DNA of 49,909 nucleotides, from contig JAEOTQ010000166.1 in NCBI GenBank assembly GCA_016839785.1, positions 1 to 49,909 on the forward strand, written 5' to 3'. Source of the stretch: Candidatus Hodarchaeota archaeon (GTDB lineage Archaea > Asgardarchaeota > Heimdallarchaeia > Hodarchaeales > Hodarchaeaceae). Shown here piece by piece: positions 42,363 to 49,909 of this stretch (position 1 is the stretch's first letter; every line of letters starts with the position of its first letter). The notes under the pieces were generated by a model. That model did no database searches. It was given only the letters and a program-made list of their open reading frames with translations, and had not been told where the DNA came from. A program made the position numbers and the translations under genes.

Positions 42363-42530
42363 TAATTTTAGAATGGTTAATCACAAAGGGTAGGGAGTTT
42401 ATTTTTCTTTTGGCCTATTGTCAATCCCGATTGGGTTGGATGTTATACCACACCTCTAAAATTTGGAGATATGAATTTCCCACTAAATTCTTACGTTTCG
42501 GTGGTTGTCAATACTCTCTGAAATGAATCC

Positions 42531-42538
42531 TTTAAATA
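42531..42538 (+). promoter_or_regulatory. TATA box for the histidine kinase gene
   Basis: The sequence tttaaata lies about 40 bases before the TTG at 42574, and it is preceded by a purine-containing segment that could serve as BRE. Transcription would start near 42560, which supports TTG 42574 as start and a very short leader. Confidence 0.5.
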
Positions 42539-42573
42539 CAACTTTAGTTTTATTTCTAGAAACGAGTGACTAG

Positions 42574-43914
42574 TTGAGTTGTTTGAAGACAGAAGTTAAA
42601 CTGATAGAAGAGAAATCATTTATGGAATTTAGCAGGGCTAAGGTAATTAGAGATCTGTCACGAAAATTACCCAACCTTCATTCTCCTAACACCATTTTAA
42701 AATTTCTGCTCACTCTGCTAAAAGATCACTATTCTTTCGAATTTATCTTCTTAAGTGACCCGAATAAAAGACCTGGATTGCTAATTCAGCCAAAAAAACT
42801 AGTTTTTTCTTCTAAAGATATTTCTGAGTTTCATAATGGCCTAAAATCGCAAAAAATTGATGAAGATATTTCGTACCATCGATTCGGTGAGCAAGACAAT
42901 TCTGATTTTACATTGGGAGGTATCTCTATTCGAGAGATGCTCATTTCTCGGATTGAAACAAAGTATATACCTCACCGATTCTTTGGAATGATCAGCTTTG
43001 ATGAAACATTAGCATTAAAGAAAGCAGATTTGGATTTTTTTCAGACGATTTCTAGCATGTTATCGCTCAAGTTTGCCAATATTGAACTTGAGAAGTCAGT
43101 TAAACGTGCTGAAACACAGATAGTGGATGACTCACAACGATTACATAGAGAAAACGAGCAACGATCTGAACTACTAAAAAAAATCAAGTTACAGACACAA
43201 GAACTTCGTTTAAAATCACAAGAAGTGGAAGAATTTGTGTACAGTGCTAGTCATGATTTGAAGACTCCTGTTATTTCGATTTTAGGGTTTATTGAGACAC
43301 TAAAGACTGACTCAAAGACTATTCTTACTCCAGAAAGTTCTTTCTATCTTGAACGAATGGAAAGTAACACACTCCATGTAATAGCCATGATTGACGAAAT
43401 CTTGGAGTATTCTCGTATTGGTAGATTTACACAAGAAAAAACCATCGTAAATCTATCCACAATAATTAATGAATCCCTCCTAAGATTTTCACAAGAGATT
43501 AAGAAGAAACAAATTAGGGTAGAGCTAGATCCTGAATTTCCTGACGTAGAAGTTGAATTGAATCGCATGGTTCAGCTTTTTGACAATTTACTTGGAAATT
43601 GCATTAAATTTATGGGTAATCAATCTTCTCCTTCAATTAAAGTAGGAATAAGTGATCGAGACTCTGAATATGTGAAGATTTATGTGGAAGATAATGGAAT
43701 CGGTATACCTGAAGGCTCATTAGGAAAAGTATTCAATTTGTTCTCTCGAGCGTCAAATGTGGATGAAAACATTGAGGGGACGGGAATCGGTTTAGCCCAA
43801 GTGAAGAAAATTGTCGAAATACATAATGGAAAAATCTGGCTTGAGAGTACAGAAGGGGAAGGAACAACTATTTCATTTACCCTTCCTTTAATACGCCAAA
43901 AAGGTACGACCTAA
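42574..43914 (+). CDS. Sensor histidine kinase
   Basis: The 446-residue protein has an N-terminal GAF-like region (about 30-175), a coiled coil (175-222), a HisKA domain with the phospho-acceptor His227 in SASHDLKTP, and a HATPase domain with the N box DNLLGNCIKFM, G1 box VEDNGIGIP and G2 box EGTGIGLAQVKKIVE. There is no membrane segment, so it senses a cytosolic signal. No response regulator is adjacent. TTG 42574 is favoured by promoter spacing; ATG 42622 is an alternative. Its last codon overlaps the convergent esterase gene by four bases. Confidence 0.93.
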   Translation: MSCLKTEVKLIEEKSFMEFSRAKVIRDLSRKLPNLHSPNTILKFLLTLLKDHYSFEFIFLSDPNKRPGLLIQPKKLVFSSKDISEFHNGLKSQKIDEDISYHRFGEQDNSDFTLGGISIREMLISRIETKYIPHRFFGMISFDETLALKKADLDFFQTISSMLSLKFANIELEKSVKRAETQIVDDSQRLHRENEQRSELLKKIKLQTQELRLKSQEVEEFVYSASHDLKTPVISILGFIETLKTDSKTILTPESSFYLERMESNTLHVIAMIDEILEYSRIGRFTQEKTIVNLSTIINESLLRFSQEIKKKQIRVELDPEFPDVEVELNRMVQLFDNLLGNCIKFMGNQSSPSIKVGISDRDSEYVKIYVEDNGIGIPEGSLGKVFNLFSRASNVDENIEGTGIGLAQVKKIVEIHNGKIWLESTEGEGTTISFTLPLIRQKGTT

Positions 43915-44684
43915 GTATTTACGAATTCGATTATTCGGTTGAATAGTTCTGGAGCATCTGGATCAGTAGTAAAGTTATGTCCAGAGTTTGGAAACTTTTC
44001 AATTATTATTTCTACCTTTGAACTGAATTTCTTCCTAATAACCTGGTCAATTTCCGTTGTCGCGATAGTGTCATCTAGACTTCCATAGGCAATCAGTGTC
44101 GGAATTTCTATTTGGATTGATCTGGTGTGAAAATATCTCCGAAGCTTCAGATATTGAGCTATTGCCTTTGTAGGATAATAATAATAGGCGTAGAGATCAT
44201 GATCTATATAATATTGAAGTACGGAATCTCCTTTGTACACATACTTAACAAAATGAGATAAAATGGGAGCTAGTTTCGCCAATTTCGATTTAAGTCCAAA
44301 TGCAGGAGCTAAAAGTACAATTTTCTTGAAATTCGTGTTTTTTTTGTCGTGAATCAGAAGTATCGACAGAAGAGCTCCCATGGATATACCAATTGGAATA
44401 ATTGCATCACATTTCTTTGCAAGAAGGTTTAGTCCTTCGGTACAGGAGTTTATCCAATCAAGATAAGAATAATTTGGGAGATCTTGATATTTTGTACCAT
44501 GTCCCGCAAGACATACTCCATGAACACTGAAACCTTTTTCATGCAAAGATTTGCCAAGAGATAACATTTCTGTAGGGGAGGCAGTAAGTCCGTGAGTTAA
44601 AAGTACACCTGTACTTGATCCTTCAAAATAGAATGGTTGTGCATATTTTTTCAAGTGTTCTAGTTTATCCTGTTGTTTATCCAT
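43911..44684 (-). CDS. Alpha/beta-hydrolase, carboxylesterase-like
   Basis: The 257-residue protein has the oxyanion-hole HGLTASPTEM (31-40), nucleophile Ser101 in GISMGA, Asp204 in GSLDD, and His236 in NSGHNF, a full catalytic triad. The style is that of Est30-type carboxylesterases and monoacylglycerol lipases acting on short or medium acyl esters. There is a Tyr-rich cap region near 160-170. There is no signal peptide. ATG start 44684. The physiological ester is unknown. Confidence 0.92.
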   Translation of the reverse strand: MDKQQDKLEHLKKYAQPFYFEGSSTGVLLTHGLTASPTEMLSLGKSLHEKGFSVHGVCLAGHGTKYQDLPNYSYLDWINSCTEGLNLLAKKCDAIIPIGISMGALLSILLIHDKKNTNFKKIVLLAPAFGLKSKLAKLAPILSHFVKYVYKGDSVLQYYIDHDLYAYYYYPTKAIAQYLKLRRYFHTRSIQIEIPTLIAYGSLDDTIATTEIDQVIRKKFSSKVEIIIEKFPNSGHNFTTDPDAPELFNRIIEFVNT

Positions 44685-44832
44685 ATTTTCACGACATTAC
44701 TAACCAATAATTACTTCTGAAGATTCATAGATGAGTTGATTGCTATAGAAAACTATGTTCAATAATACTCAAGAATCGTTTAATGAATGATATTTAATTA
44801 GTTGCGAGTAAGTTCATTCGAGAGGCAAACAT

Positions 44833-46215
44833 ATGAAATCTTCAACCATTCCTTCTTATAAGCACTTATATGTTGGAGTGTTACTTCTAGGTCTTTTTTC
44901 AATCAATGTTTTGTCTGTGATGGTAGTCGCTCAATCTGACGCAAATTTTGTCATAAATGAAAAATCAGAGGTAATAAGATTAGTACAAACTCGACTCGAT
45001 CATTTTAATGGTGTGAATGCTATAATGGCTCAAACATCAACAAGTTCATTAGGAGTATTATTCGGTACTGCTAATAACGCCTTTCCTTTGTCATTTTTCA
45101 CAGATTTTACCCAAAAACTCGCTGAAATTGAATTTCAAAATCGTCAAGGTACAATAACTAATAGGACCCAATTGATGACTCGAAATATCTTCCTTGTTAA
45201 GCTGGTTAGAATCATAGAATATGATAATGAGGGCACTGATAATAAATTCAATAGTACACTTATTTCCCCAAGTATTAAAAAGTTTATTGATTTGTCTACA
45301 GTAAAATTTGAGTACTCCAATGCGAGCCAATCCTCATCTAATGAGTCCGCTACCCAACTGAACTATCACTTAGATTTTTTTGCTGTTGATGTGCCGTACA
45401 GATTTGTTTCTCCAACAAATAAACTTGACTCTTTGGTGTTTTCTATTGATTTCGTGGTTGAAAAATCACAAGTTTCTGTACCCACAATTCCTAAGATTAA
45501 AATTCGTTCAGATGGAAACAGATTTTCAGTAAATCGAACTACTGATTCTCAAACGATTGATGCAATTCGTTTTGCTCCTCAACTGAAATTTTCTTGCAAC
45601 ATTAGTGGATGGGATTTTTCTACATCCACTTCCCAACTTGTATTAGAAGTCGCTTTTTTTGCGCATGAAGAAATTTTGGGATTAGCTTCTAGAATTGGAG
45701 ACTTAGCGCTCTCTCGAGAGGTCTTAAAGAATTCTGATCTTCTTGGCCAGTTTAAATTTTCCACATTACTCAATGGTCAATCACAAAGCCATATTTTAGA
45801 CCAATCTAATGCTCAAAAGGTAAATTATACAGCTAATTCTTTTGCTAACAATCGTTTTTCTCTTGGAAATTCACTTAGAGATTTTTTGAAATTTTCCTGG
45901 GCTCAAAATGTAAACGTGGATGGATCTAACCGTTCTGTCATTTTTCAACCTTTCTCATCAGACGGATTACCGATGTCATGGAGTCCATCAATTAGTCCCT
46001 TTGCAAAAACAATATTTCTCAATGGAGGATTTATCCTTCCCCAGGGAGATGAAATATTTTATGACCCTGAATTACAAGTCGAAGAATTAAACCCAATATT
46101 TACAATACTTCCTGCACCGAATAGAGTGATTATGGAAAGTTCTAGCCAAATAGTCATAATTAGCGGTTTTTTTGTTGGGATATTAATCATTATTCGTCAA
46201 CGATTCTCCAAATGA
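44833..46215 (+). CDS. Secreted or cell-surface protein with C-terminal membrane anchor
   Basis: The 460-residue protein starts with a signal-peptide-like segment: basic start, hydrophobic YVGVLLLGLFSINVLSVMVV, then AQS. A long extracellular region rich in Ser, Asn and Thr follows, with many N-x-S/T sites that fit glycosylation. The C-terminus is a single hydrophobic helix (IVIISGFFVGILIII) with a basic RQRFSK end. No known domain is recognised. A GAGAGG lies nine bases before the ATG. The next gene, a membrane HTH protein, follows closely and may be cotranscribed. Likely a surface protein exposed to the outside. Confidence 0.75.
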   Translation: MKSSTIPSYKHLYVGVLLLGLFSINVLSVMVVAQSDANFVINEKSEVIRLVQTRLDHFNGVNAIMAQTSTSSLGVLFGTANNAFPLSFFTDFTQKLAEIEFQNRQGTITNRTQLMTRNIFLVKLVRIIEYDNEGTDNKFNSTLISPSIKKFIDLSTVKFEYSNASQSSSNESATQLNYHLDFFAVDVPYRFVSPTNKLDSLVFSIDFVVEKSQVSVPTIPKIKIRSDGNRFSVNRTTDSQTIDAIRFAPQLKFSCNISGWDFSTSTSQLVLEVAFFAHEEILGLASRIGDLALSREVLKNSDLLGQFKFSTLLNGQSQSHILDQSNAQKVNYTANSFANNRFSLGNSLRDFLKFSWAQNVNVDGSNRSVIFQPFSSDGLPMSWSPSISPFAKTIFLNGGFILPQGDEIFYDPELQVEELNPIFTILPAPNRVIMESSSQIVIISGFFVGILIIIRQRFSK

Positions 46216-46255
46216 CCATAGATTAGTATAATTGCAGGAAGATAGAGGTATAAAT

Positions 46256-47146
46256 TTGACTGAGAGAAATTCTCCTACTATTGAGAATACTAAAGTTCTT
46301 CAGGACATTTATGCAGCTCTAGGTCATGCTATACGTTTTGATATCGTTCAATATTTGGGGACTTTTCATCGACCAGTTCAGTATACCGAATTAGTGGAAT
46401 GGTTACAAATTAAACCAGGTTCCTTTTATTTCCATGTAAAAAAACTAAAAGCCCTAGTTAAACAAGATTCCGAGAAACGGTTCTTATTGACTCCTTTAGG
46501 GATAATTGCATTAGATATAATGAAATCTGGGGAGATTGTGCACTTAAAGTATCAATCTGAAGATGTATTTGATGAAACGGATGAAATTTTGCCAGATCGA
46601 TTCTCAATCAAACTCTTTGGAGAATTTGTCAGAAGAAAATCTTTTGATAGGAATTTCCAATTATTAGTTGGTATTGTGGTACTACTTCAAATTTTCATCC
46701 TTGATCTTGCAAACCTGGGAATGATTCCTTTCTTTTTTGATGGTGGTCTCTATATTGGTATTCTCGGTTGTATCCTTGAAATTATTAGTTCTACTCTTAT
46801 TATTTGGATTTTATTAGAATTTTTAATGAGGTATTATAGTCCAATCAAAGGATTTTCGTATGAATTGTTGACAGGGATTCCTATTGCTCTGGGTCCTCTT
46901 TTCGTGTATCCAACATTGGTATTCGTGTCAGAACATATTTTATCTGTACCGTTTCTTCCCGATATTCTAGCAAATACCCAAATATCGATCATCCTATTAT
47001 TTATACTTCAGGTATTTTCTGCAATATTCCTAGTACAACTTCTTCAAGTGATTAAATCCGTTAACTTTGAGCGTGCGCTGATTCCAGTTTTTATCGTTCT
47101 CTATGGATTTAGTATCCTCAGTTTCTTTGTTTCCAGCCTCTTCTAG
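46256..47146 (+). CDS. Membrane protein with N-terminal winged-helix domain
   Basis: The protein has about 296 residues. Residues 15-85 are an ArsR/MarR-style winged helix (DIYAALGHAIRFDIVQYLGT, then ELVEWLQIKPGSFYFHVKKL). From about 125 to the end there are about five hydrophobic helices, including LLVGIVVLLQIFILDLANLG and IPIALGPLFVYPTLVFVSEH. This architecture is a membrane-tethered one-component regulator. TTG 46256 is preferred: GAGGTA lies five bases upstream, whereas TTG 46232 has no ribosome site. The gene follows the surface protein gene by 40 bases. Sensed signal and targets are unknown. Confidence 0.82.
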   Translation: MTERNSPTIENTKVLQDIYAALGHAIRFDIVQYLGTFHRPVQYTELVEWLQIKPGSFYFHVKKLKALVKQDSEKRFLLTPLGIIALDIMKSGEIVHLKYQSEDVFDETDEILPDRFSIKLFGEFVRRKSFDRNFQLLVGIVVLLQIFILDLANLGMIPFFFDGGLYIGILGCILEIISSTLIIWILLEFLMRYYSPIKGFSYELLTGIPIALGPLFVYPTLVFVSEHILSVPFLPDILANTQISIILLFILQVFSAIFLVQLLQVIKSVNFERALIPVFIVLYGFSILSFFVSSLF

Positions 47147-47352
47147 TTTATAATATCTGGATTCAACTATTCATGAGAATTCCAATCCTAACATTGAAAT
47201 TTAAATAAATGCGGCAATCGATTTTGATTTTCAGATAACCGTAAGAAAAGCTTTGAATTGAGCTTATAGATGTTAATTGGCCTAAAAACGTTGATATTCT
47301 ACGAATTTTTTAATTAATTGCCTAAATAAGTTATCTCTGGCGTCTTCAACGA

Positions 47353-49293
47353 ATGTATAACGAGAATACTATAAGGGCCATTAGTCAAGATACAATTAGA
47401 ATAATCAAAATAACAATGGTGATAACTCACTTGAAAATACACAAATCAAAAAAAAGTTTGATAGCAGTGACTTCTGCTATTTTAATGCTTGGAATCGTAC
47501 TCATTCCAAGTACTGCGGTATCAAGCCAGTTAGCCAATACTCCTATTCCTGTATCTCGTCCAGATGGAACTTTGCAAGGATTATTGCATAGAAATATCCT
47601 TGGATTAATGCGAGGTATGGAAAGTGCTAACTTTACACCTGATAATGTATATTATGGGGTGTACAATAGTGAAGGTGGATATACATATACAAAGAAAGAT
47701 TCTGTTGAAAGAAATATTTCTCTAAATCTCGGTGCGATAAAATTCTTGCTAAATAATTCCATCCAGCGAATGCAATCTGACGTGTCCATTGATCCAACAT
47801 CTTTGGCATTCATGCAAATGCTTCTGAATCAGCTCAATAATCATACAGAGATTCAAATTTATAATAAAGTGACCTCAGATGCAGTGATAAATAGTTACCA
47901 CGATCGAAAAGCTGTTACAATCTTTTATGATAAAGATCGAAGTGTTTTAGATACTTTTGAGACCATCAGAGAAAATAGTACCGTAACCTCTCAACCTTTC
48001 ACTGGGGATGAAATCCTAACAAATGTGTTTATGTCACTTGTCCAGGATAAGGTTACTGGCTCCTACCAAATTATGAACCAATGGCAGTATGAAGATGGCT
48101 CTTCTGGAGAACTTCTCAGAAAATTCATAGAACAATTATCTTCCCGCAATTGGTTGAGCAAAGAGCTTCAATTTCTATTCAGGGTCCCCAATATTAACAT
48201 AATGAGTGCCCTTTCAGCTCCTTCACAATCACTTTCAGCAACACCAACTGAACCCAAGATCCTAGAAAGAGGTACGTTCGAGATCTCTCAGTTGAAAATT
48301 GATAAACTTGACCTTGCCCGTGTAGGTACTAATCTCATGGTTAAAGAGTATGATTATACCTACTTAGAGCATCATTTACTGGGTACATTAGTATATAATG
48401 ATACAAATGACAATGGTTACATGGATCTCGGAGTAAACACGATAGGTCCCGCAGACAATAGTATTGCCTATCCTACAATTGGAGATGAAGCTCTTTATAG
48501 ATTTGATATGAAAGATATTACCGACCGTTCATACAGTCGACCCACCACCACTGAAAATGTGTTAGAGTTTGGATCGAACTTCACTGATGTTTCAGGCTAC
48601 CTTCAACCCTTAGAGAGAGATCAAGATATTTCCTTGTTCAATGTTTCTACTGAAGAACTTCATACCATTGATGAAGTCTCGACACTATTTCATTTTGAGG
48701 TTGACAATGATTTAGGCAGAGTAGATCTCAAATTCGATTATATCATTGGTGAATGGAGTAATTCAGCTGATTTAAGCGGATTAAGTCTTAATCAACTCAT
48801 GGGAACCACAGTTTTTGATGCTCAAAAGCAGAAAACAATTCAGTGGAGAGATGAGAATAATGCAGATGTTGCTCCTAATAATGAGAATTCTACAAAAATT
48901 TCTCGTTTTAGATTCTCAGATACTACTGCAGAATTTGCTGAAATTCGATTAGACGATATTCAATATCTATGGAATCAAACGGAATGGGTTACCGCAGTAG
49001 GACAATTAATTCCCTTGAACCTGATTGATGTGGCATATGGTTCCATATCAAGTGAAGCTGATATGATTCGTAGTATGCGAGCGGATGCCTCACGGAAAAC
49101 CTATATCTATTCTATCTCCTACCCCAAATGGGAGGGTAAAGAAATTTTACACGACCCTGCTTACGCAGTCCTTGCGGGTACTGGAAGTGAAGATACTGAT
49201 GAGCCAACAGGTAGTATCCCAGGGTTTGAATTTCTAGCACTTTTTGTAGCAATACCCATTTTAGTTGTTGCATCACGTCGTCGTCGTTCTTAG
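47353..49293 (+). CDS. Surface protein with PGF-CTERM-like C-terminus
   Basis: The 646-residue protein has a signal peptide after a short polar N-terminus (KKSLIAVTSAILMLGIVLIP, then cleavage near TAVSS). If ATG 47416 is used the N-terminus is shorter. The long exterior part has many N-x-S/T sites and beta-rich stretches, with a Ca-binding-like DTNDNGYMDLG segment near 355. The end reads IPGFEFLALFVAIPIL followed by RRRRS: a short PGF motif, a hydrophobic helix and an Arg cluster, the layout of archaeosortase-processed PGF-CTERM proteins. It is likely anchored to the cell surface or lipidated. Exact role unknown. Confidence 0.8.
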   Translation: MYNENTIRAISQDTIRIIKITMVITHLKIHKSKKSLIAVTSAILMLGIVLIPSTAVSSQLANTPIPVSRPDGTLQGLLHRNILGLMRGMESANFTPDNVYYGVYNSEGGYTYTKKDSVERNISLNLGAIKFLLNNSIQRMQSDVSIDPTSLAFMQMLLNQLNNHTEIQIYNKVTSDAVINSYHDRKAVTIFYDKDRSVLDTFETIRENSTVTSQPFTGDEILTNVFMSLVQDKVTGSYQIMNQWQYEDGSSGELLRKFIEQLSSRNWLSKELQFLFRVPNINIMSALSAPSQSLSATPTEPKILERGTFEISQLKIDKLDLARVGTNLMVKEYDYTYLEHHLLGTLVYNDTNDNGYMDLGVNTIGPADNSIAYPTIGDEALYRFDMKDITDRSYSRPTTTENVLEFGSNFTDVSGYLQPLERDQDISLFNVSTEELHTIDEVSTLFHFEVDNDLGRVDLKFDYIIGEWSNSADLSGLSLNQLMGTTVFDAQKQKTIQWRDENNADVAPNNENSTKISRFRFSDTTAEFAEIRLDDIQYLWNQTEWVTAVGQLIPLNLIDVAYGSISSEADMIRSMRADASRKTYIYSISYPKWEGKEILHDPAYAVLAGTGSEDTDEPTGSIPGFEFLALFVAIPILVVASRRRRS

Positions 49294-49323
49294 ACCCATC
49301 TGGGTCTCCCTCTTCTTTTTTTT
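49292..49323 (+). terminator. Hairpin and T-tract terminator
   Basis: AGACCC-ATCT-GGGTCT forms a 6-base stem with a 4-base loop (49292-49307) that begins within the stop codon of the surface protein gene. A T-rich run (TCTTCTTTTTTTT) follows at 49311-49323. The layout is that of a classical intrinsic terminator, and T-rich tracts alone can stop archaeal RNA polymerase. Confidence 0.65.
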
Positions 49324-49337
49324 CAATTGAAATTATT

Positions 49338-49909
49338 TTACCCCTTGATATTTCCAATAGGAATTAATTGAGCGATTTTTCTAGATAAATCTGCACCATG
49401 GATAGAGTCAACTACATCATTGATATTTTTATACGCGAACCCCGCTTCTTCTGCTAGCCCAGCCATAGATGCTGCACGAACATAAATCCCTTTTGCTTCC
49501 ATTTGACTACGTAAGACGTTTCCTCTAATCTTTTTCTTCGCTTTAGATCGAGACATAGTTCTTCCAGAACCATGAGCAGTAGATCCGAAAGATTTTTTCA
49601 TAGCAGCTTCAGTTCCAGCAAGAAGATAAGAGCCAGTTTCCATACTTCCTCCTAAGATCACGGGTTGGCCAACAGATTGGTAAATACCAGGAATGTCCTT
49701 TGAATTAGGTCCAAACGATCTAGTAGCACCTTTTCGATGTACAATGACTTCTCGGGTTTTACCTTCAATCGTGTATTCCTCTTGTTTTGCAATATTGTGT
49801 GCAACATCATAGACAAGATTCATTTCCATCTCTTCGGCAGTTCTACCAAAGACTCTTTCAAACCCCTTTCTTACATGTGACATAATCACTTGGCGATTTG
49901 CAAATCCGA
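49338..49909 (-). CDS. rtcB: RtcB tRNA-splicing ligase, C-terminal part (cut by window edge)
   Basis: The minus-strand frame is open to the window end, so the N-terminal portion lies outside. The 190 visible residues hold NRQVIMSHVRKGFERVFG, the metal ligand His in VYDVAHNIAK, HRKGATRSFGP, GGSMETGSYLLAGT and STAHGSGRTMSR, which carries the His that is guanylylated, and the terminal NIKG Lys. This is a canonical RtcB, the 3'-phosphate RNA ligase that joins tRNA exons. The ends of the gene other than the stop cannot be assigned. It is a useful reference for the divergent RtcB-like protein at 7911. Confidence 0.95.
   Translation of the reverse strand, partial: GFANRQVIMSHVRKGFERVFGRTAEEMEMNLVYDVAHNIAKQEEYTIEGKTREVIVHRKGATRSFGPNSKDIPGIYQSVGQPVILGGSMETGSYLLAGTEAAMKKSFGSTAHGSGRTMSRSKAKKKIRGNVLRSQMEAKGIYVRAASMAGLAEEAGFAYKNINDVVDSIHGADLSRKIAQLIPIGNIKG

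Noticed and set aside
42363..42573. Possible structured RNA between nfu and the histidine kinase gene
   Set aside because: Short GGTTGG/CCACACC complementarity is present but no tRNA, C/D-box or riboswitch pattern could be built; only the TATA box is supported.
1..49909. tRNA genes, CRISPR arrays, insertion sequences, prophage
   Set aside because: Intergenic spacers are short. I saw no T-arm consensus, no regularly spaced repeats, no transposase or integrase, and no terminal inverted repeats.

Overview
The window reads as chromosomal DNA of an AT-rich archaeon, most likely an Asgard archaeon. Clearly archaeal genes are an HMf-type histone, Alba, a TFS-like elongation factor, CDP-archaeol synthase, PCNA with RFC small and large subunits, RtcB, the ADP-forming acyl-CoA synthetase alpha subunit, and indolepyruvate:ferredoxin oxidoreductase. 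Two Ras/Rab-like small GTPases, several TPR/HEAT-type solenoid proteins and many conserved but unnamed small proteins point to Asgard. A Heimdallarchaeia-like lineage is my best guess, but this is inference from gene content only. Promoters are short TATA boxes, and many genes appear to start with TTG or GTG.

Layout. 1-5.2 kb: histone, a TPR protein, a 2,3-BPG-dependent phosphoglycerate mutase, a winged-helix protein, and a decayed hemerythrin/PAS (DUF438-type) gene with one nonsense codon and one frameshift. 5.4-10.2 kb: a Cys-rich protein, the 3' remnant of an S9 peptidase gene, gamma-glutamyltranspeptidase, a divergent RtcB-like protein, and an unknown protein. 10.2-13.2 kb: an ArsR-type regulator divergent from a bactofilin-like beta-solenoid gene, a flavoprotein with a Cys cluster, and small GTPase 1. 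13.4-17.4 kb: NAD salvage (nicotinate phosphoribosyltransferase and nicotinamidase), a dual-specificity phosphatase, and an M20 peptidase coupled to a zinc-ribbon protein. 17.5-22.3 kb: small GTPase 2, a V4R-like protein, a TFS-like protein, a DUF6125-like protein, a cytidylate-kinase-like protein and a crotonase.

22.5-28.7 kb: a helical-repeat protein, acyl-CoA synthetase alpha, a dUTPase-fold protein and iorAB. IorAB and the synthetase alpha subunit fit fermentation of 2-oxo acids to acyl-CoA with ATP recovery. 28.7-33.7 kb: an unknown helical protein, Alba, CarS, an unknown protein, an AIR-synthase-like protein and a galactokinase-family GHMP kinase. 33.9-37.9 kb: replication cluster (small unknown protein, PCNA with an acidic tail, RFC-S, RFC-L with a C-terminal PIP box). 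37.9-44.7 kb: TPR protein, M24 peptidase, AbrB-PhoU protein, Nfu, histidine kinase and esterase. 44.8-49.3 kb: two predicted surface proteins around a membrane-anchored HTH protein. The right edge cuts a genuine rtcB gene.

I saw no tRNA, rRNA, CRISPR array, insertion sequence or prophage. The most unusual items are the divergent RtcB-like protein, which keeps the metal/guanylylation residues but lacks the usual HRKGAT element; the small GTPase with atypical P-loop and switch II residues; the PCNA acidic tail; the two decaying genes; and the surface-protein/membrane-HTH gene pair.
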